DNA of 64,000 nucleotides from Bacillota bacterium. GTDB lineage: Bacteria; Bacillota; SHA-98; Ch115; JABLXJ01. The position numbers were made by a program, and so were the translations under genes. The DNA lies in contig JABLXJ010000004.1 of assembly GCA_013178125.1 (NCBI GenBank), positions 1 through 64,000 of the forward strand, written 5' to 3'. The number at the start of each line of letters is the position of its first letter. The stretch's first letter is position 1. The notes under the pieces were generated by a model that made no database searches, had not been told where the DNA came from, and worked only from the letters and a program-made list of their open reading frames with translations. Below, piece by piece: positions 43,232 through 52,679 of this stretch.

Positions 43232-44377
43232 ATGGCTAAGCGAGATTATTATGAGGTGCTCGGCGTCGACAGGGATGCGAGCCAGGATGAGATAAAGAAG
43301 GCCTATCGCAAGCTGGCGCGGCAGTACCATCCCGATGCCAACCCCAACAATTCCTCTGCCGAGGAGAAGTTCAAGGAGATAAACGAGGCCTACGAGGTGT
43401 TGGGCGACCCCGAGAAGCGGGCGCGCTACGACCAGTTCGGCCACGCGGGGACCGAGGGGGGCTTCGGCGGATTCGGCCAGGGCGATTTCGGTGGTTTTGG
43501 TGGTTTCGAGCCCTTCGGGAATATCTTCGATATGTTCTTCGGCAGCGACTTTGCCGGGGCTCGCGCCCAGCGGAGGGGGCCCGAGCGCGGAGCCGATCTC
43601 CGCTATGACCTGGAGATCACCCTGGAGGACGCGGCCTTTGGGCTGGAACGCGAGGTACAGGTGACCCGGATGGATACCTGCAGGGAGTGCGGGGGGACGG
43701 GGGCTGCGCCCGGCACTCATCCCATCACCTGCCCCGTATGCAACGGGAGGGGCCAGGTCGGCGAGACGCGCGCCACACCCTTCGGCCGCTTCACCAGCCT
43801 TCATACGTGCCAGCGCTGCGGCGGGGAGGGCAAGATAATAGAGAAACCTTGCCCTGCCTGTAATGGCAAGGGAAGGGTGCGCGGGCGCCATACAATTGCC
43901 GTCAAGATCCCGCCCGGGGTCGATACCGGGACGCGGCTCAGGGTCGCGGGCGAGGGCGATGGAGGTCTCAAAGGCGGGGCGCCTGGTGATCTCTATGTAT
44001 ATATAACTGTGCTTCCTCACGATATATTTGAGCGCGCGGGCAATGATATAGTGTGCGAGGTTCCTGTCGAGTTCTGGCAGGCGGCCCTCGGCGACGAAAT
44101 AGAGGTTCCAACCCTCGATGGCAAGGCGAAGCTCAAGATCCCCGAGGGGGCTCAGACGGGGACCGTATTCAGGCTGAAGAACAAGGGAATCCCGAGCGTC
44201 CGGGGTTTTGGCCGGGGCGACCAGCACGTCAGGATCAAGGTCGTGACGCCGACGAAGCTCAACGAGAAGGAGAGGGAATTGCTCCGCCAGTTCGCGAAGC
44301 TTCATGGTAAGAGCGCCACAGAAGAGAGCAAGGGTTTCTTCAAGAAGATGAGGGATGCGTGGGAGCGACATGCGTAG
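43232..44377 (+). CDS. dnaJ: Chaperone DnaJ (Hsp40)
   Basis: The 381-residue co-chaperone stimulates DnaK ATPase. The J domain has HPDAN, a Gly/Phe region follows ([13 protein letters not shown]), then four Cys zinc repeats ([32 protein letters not shown]) and the C-terminal substrate domains. Start ATG at 43232. Its stop overlaps rsmE. Confidence 0.97.
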   Translation: MAKRDYYEVLGVDRDASQDEIKKAYRKLARQYHPDANPNNSSAEEKFKEINEAYEVLGDPEKRARYDQFGHAGTEGGFGGFGQGDFGGFGGFEPFGNIFDMFFGSDFAGARAQRRGPERGADLRYDLEITLEDAAFGLEREVQVTRMDTCRECGGTGAAPGTHPITCPVCNGRGQVGETRATPFGRFTSLHTCQRCGGEGKIIEKPCPACNGKGRVRGRHTIAVKIPPGVDTGTRLRVAGEGDGGLKGGAPGDLYVYITVLPHDIFERAGNDIVCEVPVEFWQAALGDEIEVPTLDGKAKLKIPEGAQTGTVFRLKNKGIPSVRGFGRGDQHVRIKVVTPTKLNEKERELLRQFAKLHGKSATEESKGFFKKMRDAWERHA

Positions 44378-45260
44378 GTTCTTTGTCCAGAGTCAGGATA
44401 TAGTTGACGGCGTGGCCTATATCAGGGGAAGCGATGTCAGGCATATACGAGATGTCCTGCGCCTGCGCGAAGGCGACTCCATTGCTGTGTTGGACGGCTC
44501 GGGAGATGAATACCGGTGCCGCATAATGGGCTTTGCGGGCGATGCGATTGGCTGCAGGATTCTGGAACAGGTGAGGAGGGCCGGAGAGCCCTCCATTAAA
44601 ATTACCCTCGTCCAGGGTTTGCCCAGGGGCGATAAAATGGATTATATAGTGCAGAAGGGAACGGAGGTAGGGATCTGGAGGTTTGTGCCGGTCATAACGG
44701 AGAGGACCGTGGTGCGCCTTGATAGCGGGGAGCCCGGGGAGGCCGGGCGGGCCGGGAAGGTCGAGAAGAAGATCGAGAACGGGAAGATCGAGAAGAGGGT
44801 GGCGAGGTGGAAGCGCATCGCCATGGAAGCCGCAAAGCAGGCGGGGCGGGCGATCGTGCCAGCGGTTGAGCGCCCGCAGGGGTTTGCCGGCGCTGTGGAG
44901 GCGCTCTCCAGTAATGTGGGCATGAGTGGCCTGGATATGGGCGGCTCCGGCGCAGGCGGCCCGGGCGTGAGCAGACCGGGCATGGGCAGCCTGGATGCTA
45001 ATGCTGGAACGACATGGATCGCCCCGTGGGAGCTCGAAACGACGCGCCCCCTCAAAGGCGTTCTGCGGGAGAGGCCGGGCGCCAGGGATTTCGTGGTGTT
45101 TATCGGACCGGAAGGGGGCTTCACCGCGAGCGAGATGGAACTTCTTATGATTCACGGCGCCGTTCCCGTTACCCTCGGCCCCCGCATATTCAGGACGGAG
45201 ACGGCAGGGCTGGTCGTCGCCGCGGCTATATTCTATGAATATGGGGAGCTGGGCGGGTGA
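44370..45260 (+). CDS. rsmE: 16S rRNA m3U1498 methyltransferase RsmE
   Basis: The 296-residue SPOUT methyltransferase modifies U1498. It begins MRRFFV and ends with the knot motif [14 protein letters not shown] and [15 protein letters not shown]. Family length is about 245; extra residues lie in two inserts, one Glu/Lys/Gly rich ([20 protein letters not shown]) and one Gly/Ser/Met rich at about 185-215. The ATG at 44370 overlaps the dnaJ stop by eight bases. prmA, often between dnaJ and rsmE, is absent. Confidence 0.92.
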   Translation: MRRFFVQSQDIVDGVAYIRGSDVRHIRDVLRLREGDSIAVLDGSGDEYRCRIMGFAGDAIGCRILEQVRRAGEPSIKITLVQGLPRGDKMDYIVQKGTEVGIWRFVPVITERTVVRLDSGEPGEAGRAGKVEKKIENGKIEKRVARWKRIAMEAAKQAGRAIVPAVERPQGFAGAVEALSSNVGMSGLDMGGSGAGGPGVSRPGMGSLDANAGTTWIAPWELETTRPLKGVLRERPGARDFVVFIGPEGGFTASEMELLMIHGAVPVTLGPRIFRTETAGLVVAAAIFYEYGELGG

Positions 45261-45269
45261 GAAGGACGG

Positions 45270-46667
45270 ATGGGTGAGGGTGAGCGGGTTAAGTCCTGCG
45301 CTTTCAGCACGCTCGGATGCAAGGTCAACCAGTATGATACCGCGGGTCTGGCCGCCCTCTTCAAGAAGCGTGGTTACGAGATCGTTGATTTTGATTCCGC
45401 GGCTGATGTATATTGCATTAACACCTGCACGGTCACGGCGACGAGCGACCGGAAGTCGCGCCAGCTCATCAGGCGCGCCCTCAGGCGAAACCCGGGTGCT
45501 ATCATCGTGGTAACAGGGTGCTACGCCCAGGCGGCGCCCGATGAGGTCCTGGCGATACCAGGGGTTAATATCGTTGTCGGCACCAGGGGGAGGGCCAGTA
45601 TCGTTGACCTCGTAGGGGGAATCCTGGAGGCCGGGGACGGGATACGCGACATAAAGATAGATGCTGTCCAGGAATTGTATGGCAGCGGCTGCGACAGCGG
45701 CTGTGAGCCGGGAGGGCGAGGATTTCGAGAGTTCGAGGAGCTGCCTGCGGGGGGATTTGCAGAGCGCACGCGGGCCTATTTGAAGATTCAGGAAGGCTGC
45801 GAGCAGTTCTGCTCATACTGTAAGGTTCCCTATGTGAGGGGCCGCATGCGCAGCAGGAAGCCCGAGAGCGTGCTGGACGAGGCCAGAGCCCTGGTGGAGG
45901 CGGGCCACAAGGAGATCGTCTTGACCGGTATCCACCTCGGGGCCTATGGGAGGGATCTCGGCTGCGCCCCCGGCGCCGACGGGAGCGGGACCCGGGTGGA
46001 CCTGGCATGGATTGCCCGGCGCGTTGCAGGAATCCCGGGGGTGGGGCGCATCAGGTTGAGCTCCGTGGAGCCCGCCGATATCACCGAGGACCTTATAGAC
46101 CTTGTTGCTGCCGAGCGCAGGATGGCGCGCCATTTTCACATCCCGCTCCAGAGCGGGGACGATGATATCCTGGCTCTCATGCGCAGGGGTTATACCACAT
46201 CAGATTATGAGGCGCTGATAAAGAGGATACGAGGGGCGGTGTCTGGCGTGGCGATAACCACTGATATTATGGTCGGATTCCCGGGCGAGACGGACGAGAG
46301 ATTTGAGAACAGCCTGAATTTCGCCCGGAGGATGGCTTTCAGCCGGATGCACATCTTTAAGTACTCGAGGAGGCCCGGGACGGCTGCGGCCCGGTTCCCG
46401 GGGCAGGTTAATGCCAGGGTCAAGGAGGACCGGAGCAACAGGATGCTCGATCTCGCTGAGGAGATGTCGCTCCAGTTTCACAGGAGGTTCATAGGCTCGA
46501 TCATGGAGGTCCTTTTTGAGAACCATAGTGAAAGCGGCCTGGAAGGGTTGACCGACAACTATATCCGGGTGTTCGCGGGCGGTCCGGCCACGCTTGTCGG
46601 CCGATTCGGGCAGGTGAGGATCGACCGGGCAACCGCTGAGTTTGCATCTGGTGAGATCGTGCAGTAG
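45270..46667 (+). CDS. mtaB: tRNA t6A37 methylthiotransferase MtaB
   Basis: The 465-residue radical SAM enzyme adds a methylthio group to t6A37 of tRNA. The N-terminal domain holds three cluster Cys (LGCKVNQYD, INTCTVT, VTGCYAQ), the radical SAM motif is CEQFCSYCKVPYVRG, and a TRAM domain closes the protein. The LGCKVNQYDT version marks the MtaB branch rather than MiaB or RimO. A Gly/Ser/Cys-rich insert lies at about 130-150. Confidence 0.93.
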   Translation: MGEGERVKSCAFSTLGCKVNQYDTAGLAALFKKRGYEIVDFDSAADVYCINTCTVTATSDRKSRQLIRRALRRNPGAIIVVTGCYAQAAPDEVLAIPGVNIVVGTRGRASIVDLVGGILEAGDGIRDIKIDAVQELYGSGCDSGCEPGGRGFREFEELPAGGFAERTRAYLKIQEGCEQFCSYCKVPYVRGRMRSRKPESVLDEARALVEAGHKEIVLTGIHLGAYGRDLGCAPGADGSGTRVDLAWIARRVAGIPGVGRIRLSSVEPADITEDLIDLVAAERRMARHFHIPLQSGDDDILALMRRGYTTSDYEALIKRIRGAVSGVAITTDIMVGFPGETDERFENSLNFARRMAFSRMHIFKYSRRPGTAAARFPGQVNARVKEDRSNRMLDLAEEMSLQFHRRFIGSIMEVLFENHSESGLEGLTDNYIRVFAGGPATLVGRFGQVRIDRATAEFASGEIVQ

Positions 46668-46809
46668 ATGAGCCTCCGGGGCCAGGGCATACAGGTTTCT
46701 ATCACTTGTCAGGCTCCACCTTGGTGGGGTAGTGGATTGGGGAAGGCGGCAGGCAGGGAGAGAGTGCGCACCATGCGCCCTATGGAGATTGTGCAGCATG
46801 GGTGGTGGC

Positions 46810-47157
46810 ATGAATATGGAGGAGTGTATTTTCTGCCAGATCATAGCCGGTAAGAAGCCTGGCGATATCGTGTATGCGGACGACCGGGTCCTGGCGTTCA
46901 GGGATAAGCGTCCGAGGGCGCCGGTCCATGTGCTTGTAATCCCCAGGAAGCATATTCCGACATTGTTCGACCTGACGGATGAGGATGAAAGCCTGATCGG
47001 GCACGTACATCTCGTCGCAATGCGACTGGCCCGGCAGCTGGGCGCGATGGACGGGTTTCGGGTGGTCGTGAATTGCGGGGCCAGGGCCGGGCAGACTGTA
47101 TATCATATTCATTTTCATCTCCTTGCGGGCAGGACCCTCGGATGGCCTCCTGGTTGA
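46810..47157 (+). CDS. HIT-family nucleotide hydrolase
   Basis: The 115-residue protein (MNMEECIFCQIIAGKKPGD...) has the His triad HIHFHLLAGR near its end and the CIFCQI zinc-type start of PKCI/HinT-like proteins, which cleave AMP-lysine or similar nucleotides. Start ATG at 46810; a second ATG is two codons on. It lies between mtaB and rpsU, its usual place. Confidence 0.9.
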   Translation: MNMEECIFCQIIAGKKPGDIVYADDRVLAFRDKRPRAPVHVLVIPRKHIPTLFDLTDEDESLIGHVHLVAMRLARQLGAMDGFRVVVNCGARAGQTVYHIHFHLLAGRTLGWPPG

Positions 47158-47159
47158 GA

Positions 47160-47189
47160 TTGACACCCGGATTTCCCTTGCGGTATAAT
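47160..47189 (+). promoter_or_regulatory. Sigma-A promoter of rpsU
   Basis: TTGACA (47160-47165), an 18-base spacer, TATAAT (47184-47189), about 80 bases before rpsU. Confidence 0.8.
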
Positions 47190-47270
47190 AGGGCATAGGT
47201 CTGCACAAGAGCGGGGTATTGGAGGCGCTAGTCGCGGAGGATTTCCAGCAACGGAGGGAGGGAGATCAGA

Positions 47271-47447
47271 GTGGCAGAAGTACGGGTGGGTAAAAACGAG
47301 TCCCTTGACAGTGCATTGCGCAGGTTCAAGCGGCAGTGCCAGAGGTCAGGCATAATGGCTGAGATCAGGAAACACGAGCACTATGACAAGCCGAGCGTCA
47401 GGCGCAAGAAGAAGTCGGAGGCGGCACGCAGGAGACGGTTCCGTTAG
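47271..47447 (+). CDS. rpsU: Ribosomal protein S21
   Basis: The 58-residue basic protein [20 protein letters not shown]... ends with the Lys/Arg-rich [15 protein letters not shown] of S21, a small-subunit protein near the mRNA exit. The GTG at 47271 follows GGAGGGAGGGAG. It has its own promoter at 47160-47189 and a terminator at 47560. Confidence 0.95.
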   Translation: MAEVRVGKNESLDSALRRFKRQCQRSGIMAEIRKHEHYDKPSVRRKKKSEAARRRRFR

Positions 47448-47559
47448 GAGGCCCTTGTGCATGTCCCTCTCTCGATGAGAAGTTGCTGGCTCTATTAACC
47501 TTATATGGATGATTCCCTGAGATAGCTTAGGAAGAAGATGAAGATTCCGTTGGAGAAGG

Positions 47560-47600
47560 TGCCCGATACATACCGGTCCAGTAATATCGGGCATTTTTTC
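47560..47600 (+). terminator. Terminator after rpsU
   Basis: TGCCCGATA (47560-47568) pairs perfectly with TATCGGGCA (47585-47593) across 16 bases, followed by TTTTTT. Confidence 0.85.
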
Positions 47601-47617
47601 ATTGCGAGGTGAGCTCT

Positions 47618-49066
47618 ATGCTTGGGAAGGCTGGCTTGATTCGCTCTGCTTACCTTGTCGACCTGGTTATCGCTGTTGTCGCGGTAGCCTGGCTTTTTAA
47701 CACGGGCCTTTATGTCTTCGACCCGGGCCCGCATGCATCCTTACTCCTGGCGGCTGGCGCCGGCGCGACAGCTGGCGCGGCATCTGCGGCCGGGTCTTCG
47801 CCCGGTGCCGGGACGGGCCAGGCGGGCGGCGGCGCAGGCGAGGATGGCGGCGTGCCCGTGATCTATGTGGTGGCTATCAAGGGCACGATCGAGCCCGGGC
47901 TTGCGGCATATGTTAGAAGGGCGATGAGGCAGGCAGAGCAGGACGGCGCGGACGCGCTGGTCTTCGAGATAGATACATTTGGCGGGAGGGTGGATGCGGC
48001 GACGGAGATAAGGGATATGATCCTCGATACCCCGATGACCACGATCGGTTTTGTGAAGGGCCGGGCATGGTCGGCGGGAGCCCTCATCACGCTCGCAACC
48101 AGGCACATCGCCATGACCCCGTCGGCAAGCATAGGGGCTGCGGAGCCCCGGCCCGCAGACGAGAAGACGATATCCGCCCTGCGTGCCGAGTTTGAGGCCA
48201 CGGCCGAGGCGAGGGGGCGGGATGCACGGATTGCCGCGGCCATGGTGGATAAGGACATTGAGATAAAGGGGCTTGTCGGGAAGGGCAAGATCCTGACCCT
48301 CGCAGCGAAGGACGCCCGGGCCCGGGGGTTCATCGATTTTGTCGGGAATGACAGGATGACGGTTCTCAGGCACCTCGGGTACGGCGGTGCTCATGTCAAG
48401 GTGATCCCCATCAGCTGGTCGGAGATGCTCGCCAGGTATATAACCGACCCCATGGTGAGTTCGATCCTCCTGACCATCGGCTTCCTGGGCCTGGTCTTCG
48501 AGGTGCTCACGCCGGGCTGGGGTATCCCTGGGACGGCGGGCATCATCGCGCTCGCCCTCTTCTTCGGCGGCAGGCTCGTGGCGGGCGTTGCCGGCTGGGA
48601 GGTAGTGATCCTGTTTGTGGCCGGGTTTCTCCTGCTCCTGCTGGAGGTTTTCGTGATCCCCGGCTTCGGCGTGGCCGGCCTGGCCGGCGTAGGGGCGCTC
48701 CTCGCCAGCATCTTCCTGAGCTTCGGCAGCGTGCGCGATGCGGCCTTTGCGATCGCCTTTGCGTTCATCCTGACGGTGCTGGTTATCGCCCTGGCGGTGA
48801 AGTATTTAAACAAAACCCGGCTCTGGCGTGGTATAATCCTGGATGTGAGGGAGGAAACAGCCGATGGTTACGTTAGCGGGCCCGGGCGCCAGGGTTACCT
48901 GGGTAGGGTCGGGAGGACGCTGACGGTGCTCAGGCCGGCGGGCGTTGTGCAGTTTGGCGATGATAAGCTCGATGCTGTATCCGAGGGTGAGTATATCCCC
49001 GCCAACTCCATTGTGAGGGTGGTGAAGGTCGAGGGGAGCAAGCTCATTGTGAGGGCGGAGGAGTAA
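47618..49066 (+). CDS. NfeD-like membrane serine protease
   Basis: The 482-residue protein (YqeZ/NfeD1b type) has an N-terminal anchor, an Ala/Gly linker, a ClpP-like protease domain (IDTFGGRVDAATEIRD; Ser in GRAWSAGALITLA; SASIGAAEP), four or five membrane helices and a C-terminal OB-fold NfeD domain (GRTLTVLRPAGVVQFGD). It works with the flotillin encoded next (floA) in membrane microdomains. The ATG at 47618 follows GAGGTGAGCTCT. Confidence 0.92.
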   Translation: MLGKAGLIRSAYLVDLVIAVVAVAWLFNTGLYVFDPGPHASLLLAAGAGATAGAASAAGSSPGAGTGQAGGGAGEDGGVPVIYVVAIKGTIEPGLAAYVRRAMRQAEQDGADALVFEIDTFGGRVDAATEIRDMILDTPMTTIGFVKGRAWSAGALITLATRHIAMTPSASIGAAEPRPADEKTISALRAEFEATAEARGRDARIAAAMVDKDIEIKGLVGKGKILTLAAKDARARGFIDFVGNDRMTVLRHLGYGGAHVKVIPISWSEMLARYITDPMVSSILLTIGFLGLVFEVLTPGWGIPGTAGIIALALFFGGRLVAGVAGWEVVILFVAGFLLLLLEVFVIPGFGVAGLAGVGALLASIFLSFGSVRDAAFAIAFAFILTVLVIALAVKYLNKTRLWRGIILDVREETADGYVSGPGRQGYLGRVGRTLTVLRPAGVVQFGDDKLDAVSEGEYIPANSIVRVVKVEGSKLIVRAEE

Positions 49067-49109
49067 ATAAGAGAGCGCAGGAGCAAAGATAAGCTGGAGG
49101 TGTCAATAC

Positions 49110-50117
49110 GTGTTTGAGGCTTATTTCGTGATCCTTGTGGTGCTGGTTGTCGTCTTCTTCCTCGTATTGCTAAATTTCATCCCGGTGGGCCTCTGGATCT
49201 CAGCAATGGCTGCGGGGGTTCACGTCGGGATATTCAACCTCGTGGGAATGCGCCTGAGGCGGGTCCCACCATCGCGCATAATCATGCCGCTCATCAAGGC
49301 TGTGAAGGCTGGTTTGAACGCAAGCGTGGATAAGCTGGAGGCCCATTACCTTGCCGGCGGCAATGTCGATCGCGTGGTGGATGCATTGATAGCCGCGCAC
49401 AGGGCGGAGATATCCCTGAGCTTTGAACGCGCGGCTGCGATCGACCTCGCCGGGCGCAACGTGCTCGAAGCTGTCCAGATGAGCGTCAACCCCAAGGTCA
49501 TCGAGACCCCGGTCGTGGCCGCGGTCGCGAAGGATGGGATCGAGCTCAAGGCGAAGGCGAGGGTGACCGTGCGCGCAAATATCGACAGGCTGGTGGGTGG
49601 CGCGGGCGAGGCGACGATAATCGCCAGGGTCGGCGAGGGCGTCGTTACCACCGTGGGCTCGGCCGAGAGCCACAAAGAGGTGCTCGAGAACCCTGACAAG
49701 ATCTCGCGGACCGTCCTGAGCAAGGGTCTGGATGCGGGAACTGCATTTGAGATCCTCTCCATAGACATCGCCGACGTGGATGTAGGGCGGAACATAGGTG
49801 CGAGGCTCCAGATGGACCAGGCCGAGGCCGATAAGAATATCGCGCAGGCCAAGGCCGCCGAGAGGCGTTTCGCCGCCCTCGCCCGTGAGCAGGAGATGAA
49901 GGCCATGGTCCAGGAGATGAGGGCCCGGGTGGTCGAGGCTGAGGCCGATGTCCCAAGGGCCCTGGCGGATGCCCTGCGAGCGGGCAAGCTCGGCGTTCTC
50001 GATTACTACAACCTGCAGAATGTCCTCGCTGACACTCAAATGCGGGAGGCGATATCCAGGATCACTGGGAGGCCGCAGGCGGGCGCGGATGAAGGCGAGG
50101 GTTCGAAAAGGGGGTAA
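49110..50117 (+). CDS. floA: Flotillin-like protein FloA
   Basis: The 335-residue protein (YqfA) has an N-terminal hydrophobic hairpin ([24 protein letters not shown]), then an SPFH-like domain and an Ala/Glu-rich coiled part ([22 protein letters not shown]). It scaffolds functional membrane microdomains. The GTG at 49110 follows CTGGAGGTG. The 3' end carries a 20-base direct repeat (50102-50121 and 50129-50148), the first copy overlapping the stop. Confidence 0.95.
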   Translation: MFEAYFVILVVLVVVFFLVLLNFIPVGLWISAMAAGVHVGIFNLVGMRLRRVPPSRIIMPLIKAVKAGLNASVDKLEAHYLAGGNVDRVVDALIAAHRAEISLSFERAAAIDLAGRNVLEAVQMSVNPKVIETPVVAAVAKDGIELKAKARVTVRANIDRLVGGAGEATIIARVGEGVVTTVGSAESHKEVLENPDKISRTVLSKGLDAGTAFEILSIDIADVDVGRNIGARLQMDQAEADKNIAQAKAAERRFAALAREQEMKAMVQEMRARVVEAEADVPRALADALRAGKLGVLDYYNLQNVLADTQMREAISRITGRPQAGADEGEGSKRG

Positions 50118-50220
50118 ACCCTGAGAAATTCGAAAGGGGGTAGACCCCGGGGAATAAAGGGGCAAGTGATAAACTGGGGGAATGAACCTGGCTATGAGAA
50201 GGGGAAGAAGGTGAGGCGGA

Positions 50221-50964
50221 ATGGATATATGGTTTGCCATAGGGTTTGCAATATATATAATCTCGTCTGTGCTCGCGGCCCTGGCCAGGAAGGGTGCTAA
50301 AGGTCAACGCCCCGCTCGACCAGCTCGCCAGGCTGGCCCGGCCAGCCCAACCTGGCCGTCCGGCGTGCCGCGGGGCTGGCCTTTCGGCGAGGTCCTGGGC
50401 GAGCCGTTCCCTCCATTTCCTGTTGAGGCGCCCGGGCCGGAGGCCCAATCCATGGAGGCCCAGCCTGTGGATGCCAAGCCCCCAAGGGTCCAGCCCTCGG
50501 AGACCGGATCCCCGGATGCCGCGCCCCTCGAGGGTGGTCCGGGTAGCCACCTGGAGGATAAGCCCTTGATAGAGCCCATGACGGGCGAGGTGCTGGAGGG
50601 GGAGCCCCTAGAGGGCGGAGAGGGCGCGTCTCTGGAGGGGCGGTCCCTGGAGGGTGAGTCGCCAGAAGGTTCATCCCTTGAATGGAAAGACGTGGAGGGC
50701 CCTGGAGACGCCGAGCTGGAAGAGTTCGAAGACGGTATGGAGGGCTGGGACGTGATGCCGGGCGATGAGCACGCCATGCCGGGATCCGGTCTGAGAGGAC
50801 CGGAGGCAGGGGACGCCGGGACTACGCCCGCAGCTGCAGCGGGGAGTGCTGCATTTCTTGCCGGCCCGGATTCTATCCTTCGCGGGCTCATATTCTCGGA
50901 AATAATTGCCCGGCCGCAGCATAGATTTATTAAGAGCCGGCGTCTCTACTTGCGATGCAGGTAA
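50221..50964 (+). CDS. Membrane-anchored low-complexity protein, unknown
   Basis: The 247-residue protein has one N-terminal membrane helix (WFAIGFAIYIISSVLAALA), then about 190 residues of Pro/Glu/Gly repeats (LEGEPLEGGEG; LEGRSLEGESPEG), and a short C-terminal block ILRGLIFSEIIARPQHRF with a basic end. The last block looks conserved-like: a short hydrophobic-basic motif seen at the end of small membrane proteins in this gene neighbourhood. The middle has arisen by expansion of a CTGGAGGG-type repeat. Function unknown. The ATG follows GAAGGTGAGGCGG and it precedes yqfC. Confidence 0.65.
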   Translation: MDIWFAIGFAIYIISSVLAALARKGAKGQRPARPARQAGPASPTWPSGVPRGWPFGEVLGEPFPPFPVEAPGPEAQSMEAQPVDAKPPRVQPSETGSPDAAPLEGGPGSHLEDKPLIEPMTGEVLEGEPLEGGEGASLEGRSLEGESPEGSSLEWKDVEGPGDAELEEFEDGMEGWDVMPGDEHAMPGSGLRGPEAGDAGTTPAAAAGSAAFLAGPDSILRGLIFSEIIARPQHRFIKSRRLYLRCR

Positions 50965-51016
50965 GCGGGCGAGCCTAGGCGAGCTTACGGCGAACTCTAC
51001 GGCGGGGGGGCTTCTG

Positions 51017-51328
51017 GTGGGGGACAGAGCTCACGGCGGTCTCTCGGGCAGGGTTGCGGACGGGGGAAGGATACGGGAAAAACTTGCAGACGTCCTGGAA
51101 ATGCCGCGAGAGCTTGTCATGGACTTCCCCAGGATCACCATGGTCGGAAACGCCCAGGCGCTTATAGAGAATCATAAGGGCCTTATTGAGTATACCTCTA
51201 ACAAGGTACGGGTATCTGTGAGCCTCGGAGAGCTCGTCCTCTCCGGGGCTAATCTCGTCATTGCCAGGATATCAAGCGATGAAATCGCCGTCGAGGGCTC
51301 GATATCGTCGGTCAGCTTTACGGGTTAG
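51017..51328 (+). CDS. yqfC: Sporulation protein YqfC
   Basis: The 103-residue protein matches YqfC (KLADVLEMPRELVMDFPRITMVGN; NHKGLIEYTSNKVRV), a sporulation gene of the mother-cell program. The GTG at 51017 lies behind GGGGGG and gives a normal length of about 95-100; the frame extends upstream without homology. It precedes yqfD, its constant partner. Confidence 0.88.
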   Translation: MGDRAHGGLSGRVADGGRIREKLADVLEMPRELVMDFPRITMVGNAQALIENHKGLIEYTSNKVRVSVSLGELVLSGANLVIARISSDEIAVEGSISSVSFTG

Positions 51329-51347
51329 GGACGGGGGAGGGCCGTTG

Positions 51348-52679
51348 ATGGTGATCAGCAGGCTGTGGTCCTACCTCAGAGGGTATGTTATAATAAAGGT
51401 CAAGGGGAGGTCGCCTGAGAAATTCATCAATCTCGCAACGTCGAGGGGCTTCCGCCTCTGGGATGTCTACAAGGCGGGCGACCGCTTCCTTGTTGCAAGG
51501 GTGGAGGCGGCGCGGATGAAACAGCTTGCCTCCCTGCTCAAGACGGCCAATTGCAGGGCGTCGATCGAGGAGAGGGTGGGGCTGCCGTTTATCGCGGCCC
51601 GCGCCCTGAGGCGTAAAATTCTTGTTGCCGGGGCAGTCCTTTTTTGTATAGCCCTCTACCTGCTTTCATCGTTTATATGGTTCATTGATATAGACGGGAC
51701 TCAGAAGATCGGTAAGGGCAGGATCCTCCAGGTCTTGAGGTCCATGGATATCAGACCTGGGGTGAGAAAGCGGAGCGTTGACCTCTCAGCGGTTGAGCGG
51801 AGAGTTCTATCAGAGCTGAGGGAGGTCGCGTGGGTCGGCGCGAGCCTGGAGGGCACGAGGCTGCGCGTAGAGATCGCCGAAAAGAAGCTCGTTGAGGAGA
51901 AGCACGGGCTCACGGATGTGGTTGCCGCGAAGGACGGCCTCATCGTGGAGGCCATCTTCCTTGCAGGGCTGCCCCTTGTAAGGGAGGGTGATACAGTCCA
52001 GAAGGGGCAGGTGCTGATCCGGGGGTATCTCAAGCCTCGTTCCGGAGTGTCCGGCCTGGAGACCTCACAGGCCGGGGGCCAGAGCCAGCAGCAGCGCCCG
52101 CAAGCAGAGGGACCGGGGCTGGAGGGCGCGCCCTTCGAGACCATCAATGCTAAGGGACTGATTTCCGCCCGGGTCTGGTATGAAGCTGTCGGCGAGGCCC
52201 TCCTGAAAAGAGAGGCGGCGGAGAGGACCGGCCGGGTCTGCCGGCTCCTTGATGTATCGCTTGGGGACCACAAGATCAGGGTTCCCCTGAGCGCCCTCGA
52301 GTTTGAAGACTATGAAAAGGATGAAAAACCAGTTGACCTGGGGTTTATCGACCGGCTGAGCCTCCCGCTCAAGATATCGAGCGTCTGCTATCGTGAAATC
52401 AGGCGCAAAACCATCTCGCTCGGCCGTGATGAGGCTGTTGCCGCTGCCCGCAAGTCTGCGGAGGGGGCTATCTGGAGTCAGGTGCCCCCGTCGGCGAAGG
52501 TCATATGGAAAAGAGAGGATGTGATTGAGAGCAAGAAGGAAGGGAGCATCAGGGTCCGGATCACCCTTGAGACTGTCGAGGACATCTGCAAGCCTGTAGA
52601 GAGGGCAGCGGGCCAGGATGATATAATACGGGAAGAGGTAAAGGATGAGAATGATAAAGGGGGAAAGGAACAAACTTGA
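51348..52679 (+). CDS. yqfD: Sporulation protein YqfD
   Basis: The 443-residue membrane protein is YqfD. An N-terminal soluble part (RGYVIIKVKGRSPEKFINLA) is followed by a membrane helix at about 87-107 (ILVAGAVLFCIALYLLSSFI) and a large outside domain with DGTQKIGKG, a FtsQ/POTRA-like segment. A Gln/Ser/Gly-rich insert lies at about 240-265. The ATG at 51348 follows GGGGGAGGG. The role in sporulation is not well defined. Confidence 0.9.
   Translation: MVISRLWSYLRGYVIIKVKGRSPEKFINLATSRGFRLWDVYKAGDRFLVARVEAARMKQLASLLKTANCRASIEERVGLPFIAARALRRKILVAGAVLFCIALYLLSSFIWFIDIDGTQKIGKGRILQVLRSMDIRPGVRKRSVDLSAVERRVLSELREVAWVGASLEGTRLRVEIAEKKLVEEKHGLTDVVAAKDGLIVEAIFLAGLPLVREGDTVQKGQVLIRGYLKPRSGVSGLETSQAGGQSQQQRPQAEGPGLEGAPFETINAKGLISARVWYEAVGEALLKREAAERTGRVCRLLDVSLGDHKIRVPLSALEFEDYEKDEKPVDLGFIDRLSLPLKISSVCYREIRRKTISLGRDEAVAAARKSAEGAIWSQVPPSAKVIWKREDVIESKKEGSIRVRITLETVEDICKPVERAAGQDDIIREEVKDENDKGGKEQT

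Noticed and set aside
43097-44371. 424-codon frame antisense to dnaJ
   Set aside because: Shadow of dnaJ; no motifs or ribosome site.
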